A stretch of DNA of 64,000 nt, from assembly GCA_024349245.1 (NCBI GenBank), contig JALDNG010000390.1:112592-176591 (forward strand). The letters run 5' to 3'. This document shows, piece by piece, positions 61,634 through 64,000 of this stretch. Both the position numbers and the translations under genes were made by a program. The stretch is from Neodontobutis hainanensis. Lineage: Eukaryota > Chordata > Actinopteri > Gobiiformes > Odontobutidae. Below the pieces are notes generated by a model. The model saw nothing but the letters and a program-made list of their open reading frames with translations, was not told the origin of the DNA and made no database searches. Position 1 is the first letter of the stretch, and every line of letters begins with the position of its first letter.

Positions 61634-64000
61634 GGAAACGTGTAACATCGTTAAAACTCGTCCTTTTCACTTGTTATGTACTAAGGTACTTTAGTCTGCC
61701 ACCACACTGATCTCAAAACTTCATCTTAATCATATGCTAATTGGAGCCAAATAAACATATAATGATCTACAAACCTTTCTAAATTACATAGAAGTTAAGT
61801 AGTTCTCATTTTAATAAGATGTGGCAATATCTGTTAGATCGAAAAATGAAGCGATTTTCTGACCATATCATTAGTGAGCGTTTCAACCTCGAAACAAAAT
61901 CGATAAATCTTAAGTTTGCAATAACTACCACCGTCTTAAAGGTAAAGCTGTGATACATTAATAATAAGACTAAAATTTTGTAATTTCGAAAATTTCATAC
62001 ATATTAATATTAGACAAAAATATTAAAAGTCAGAACTTCCTTAGGCGTGATGTTATGCCTATTTCCACCAATTACGTTTGTGCGCGAAGTAACGCGAGAT
62101 AATTAGACATTTCAAGTATGCTTTCATTATCGCTTTCAGTGAAAATTTTTTTTTAATTATAATAATAGAAAGTTTGATCGATTGTTTATAGTAAAATTAA
62201 AAGAACTGTTAGTGAAAAGTACGCAATATCAAGTAAGGTTTGAAACTGTAAACGATTCTACATCAGAACAATTTTCTTTTTTTACCTCTCCATTTATTTG
62301 AATGTAAAATAAAATAAATATATATCATTCAAAAATATGCTTCAATCAAAAGAAGAAAAAACCTTGAACTGTATGCCCTAAACATTGATGGAATAAACAT
62401 GAGTGTTATTCTCAACGAGATGCCATCGTCCCAGTTTTTAAAAAGCAAATAAGTCAAGATTTTATACATCTTCTGACGGGGAGAACTCGTTACACTTCTT
62501 AATCTGATTTAATTAAGTTAACTGGCAAATATTTGCCAGTATTTAGAAAAGTTATCAAAAAGAATTCTAGAGGTTGTGTAATCCTTTATTTATACCTCTA
62601 TTTGATAAAAAAGATAAAAATAATAAGAAAGGTTGATTATTTCCAATTCATGTGTCAAATTTTATTGAACGTCACACGCAAAAAGGAGCAAAAATAGTTT
62701 AACATTTGACATATTAAAAATTTTGGGTGTATGCGACAGGATGGCTCACGATAAATTAAAATAACTATCGCATAGAGCGCTCGGAGTTTCATTTATTGTT
62801 CTTGTTACAGAGATAAAATATGACAAACATTCATGTTGTTCAAAACTCTTATTTTACACTATTCTTGATATTTTAACTCTAATTAAATTTCTTTCATTCA
62901 TTAGACGTTGTCTGACGTGATCGCTTTCTGTGGGTCAAAGTGAATAAAGTAAATGAAAACTTTTAAATCAAACCATTTCAAAGTTAGCAGATCTTTTGTG
63001 GTACGGAATTCTAATTAACTTTGTACCCAAAAATCGATTCATCGTTGTTTACCGCTAAAAACGATATCCAGGCAACTTAAGCGGAGCCCAACCAAAGAAA
63101 TATCCAAATACGTCTTGTACCATCAGTAACTGAGTTAATGTCAATAAATTGTGACCTTTAGCACTCTTACGCACTTAGGAAACTCACAATCATGGTGTTG
63201 AAATCATTTGGAACGCAGTGCAGCGATATTTTCCTGTAAATAGTTTAATACTCACGTTGTACACAATAAAAGTGTGTAAAAAACTATATAACGTCCTAAT
63301 ATTTCTGCTTTAAATTTCGGAGCCTTTGTTAATTTGATGCGAGAAAAATGCAATTTCTGAACCGTGCCTTTCCACGTTCATTTGCTTATTGCGCATGTCC
63401 GGTGAACAACAACTAACATAAATTAACTTATTAAGAGTATATTAAATCCTTTAAAACCCAATCAATTTTCTTAAAAACAAAAAAAAAGTTGATTCTTAAT
63501 TTTGGATGGTTTTTTACATTAAAATATTACAGAAAAACGAATTAGCTTAACGATTTCAGTAAAGTTTGACATTTTCATTTTAAAATGTTGATAAAATATA
63601 ATTCAAAAATGAATAAAAATAATAATGTATTTTTCTGAATTAATGATTTTGAAGGCCATCATGAAAGGATGGATCTCATTGTTAACTAATCTGTAACCTT
63701 GGATATCTGTACTATTTTTGGAGAACAATTATTTTATTCAGTTAAATTCTACATTCAAAGAAAATTTTTAACAATTTACACATCAATTAACTGGTTTTTG
63801 TCTCATACATATTCGTTAAAACTTTGAAAAATCACATCAGACCTTTCATATTCCACTCGTTGCTTGAGTAATTATTATTTTCAAACAAATCGTAAACTGG
63901 TTTATTGGATTAAATTATGCAACGAGATATACCTTCACCAGTTTCATTTATTGTACTTACCTGATAAGAATAATGAGAGTTAGTGAGTGTACATTTTATT
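61634..64000. other. AT-rich sequence to the window end
   Basis: No gene supported. It contains the 20-bp palindrome at 62,521-62,540. Confidence 0.4.
62521..62540. repeat. Perfect 20-bp palindrome
   Basis: ACTGGCAAATATTTGCCAGT equals its own reverse complement over 20 bases, with no spacer. It could bind a dimeric protein or be chance. No nearby gene gives context. Confidence 0.8.

Noticed and set aside
1..64000. Alternative genetic code explaining in-frame stops
   Set aside because: Stops of all three kinds interrupt coherent frames, and most are removed by short GT-AG introns. Complete genes end in TAA or TGA and use TGG for Trp.
1..64000. CRISPR arrays, bacterial operons, ribosome binding sites, tRNA or rRNA genes
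   Set aside because: No regularly spaced repeats, no prokaryotic gene organisation and no tRNA B-box-like hairpin sets were seen; the window is eukaryotic.

Overview
The window is very AT-rich eukaryotic DNA. The genes that resolve use the standard code: TGG for Trp, and TGA or TAA as real stops. Its defining feature is ultra-short spliceosomal introns. A complete peroxiredoxin gene (58,904-59,591) is interrupted by five introns of 21-23 nt. A roughly 1,129-codon gene (45,243-49,252) becomes one open frame only after about 27 GT-AG introns of 19-29 nt are removed. Introns this small, with animal-like genes and animal-type transposons (Tc1, Tigger/pogo, Merlin, Gypsy), fit a dicyemid mesozoan, where introns averaging about 26 nt are known. 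Another reduced animal parasite is possible. The taxonomic call is inference.

Layout. 1-6.6 kb: apparently non-coding. 6.65-7.75 kb (-): intact intronless 366-codon gene for a putative secreted protein, founder of a small unknown family with a decayed paralogue at 30.06-31.1 kb. 10.6-11.9 kb: decayed coding tract and a 150-bp tandem duplication. 15.3-23.4 kb: hidden multi-exon genes, mostly on the minus strand (16.2-17.8, 20.3-21.3, 22.3-23.4 kb). 24.0-27.2 kb: decayed Gypsy retroelement split by a Tc1/mariner DD34E element with perfect 48-bp inverted repeats. 32.4-34.3 kb: Tigger/pogo relic with terminal repeats and a 69-bp miniature copy. 34.9-35.3 kb: solo LTR with a TTAA target duplication. 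36.9-37.3 kb (+): small five-exon gene. 40.0-40.9 kb: probable MULE/FLYWCH relic. 42.2-42.7 kb (-): small membrane-protein gene with one 22-nt intron. 45.2-49.3 kb (+): the large HEAT-like/karyopherin-like gene. 50.4-51.3 and 57.2-58.1 kb: two Merlin (ISXO2-like DDE) transposase relics. 53.3-54.1 kb (-): probable multi-exon gene. 58.9-59.6 kb (+): peroxiredoxin. The rest is AT-rich sequence in which I see nothing convincing.

Functionally this is a patch of ordinary nuclear genes in a transposon graveyard, not an operon-like system. Simple ORF scanning breaks most genes into pieces because introns of about 22 nt are too small for usual gene finders, so much of what looks like pseudogene debris is spliced coding sequence. 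Exon-intron models are firm for the peroxiredoxin, the 42.2-kb gene and the 45-kb gene, fair for the 36.9-kb gene, and partial for the others.
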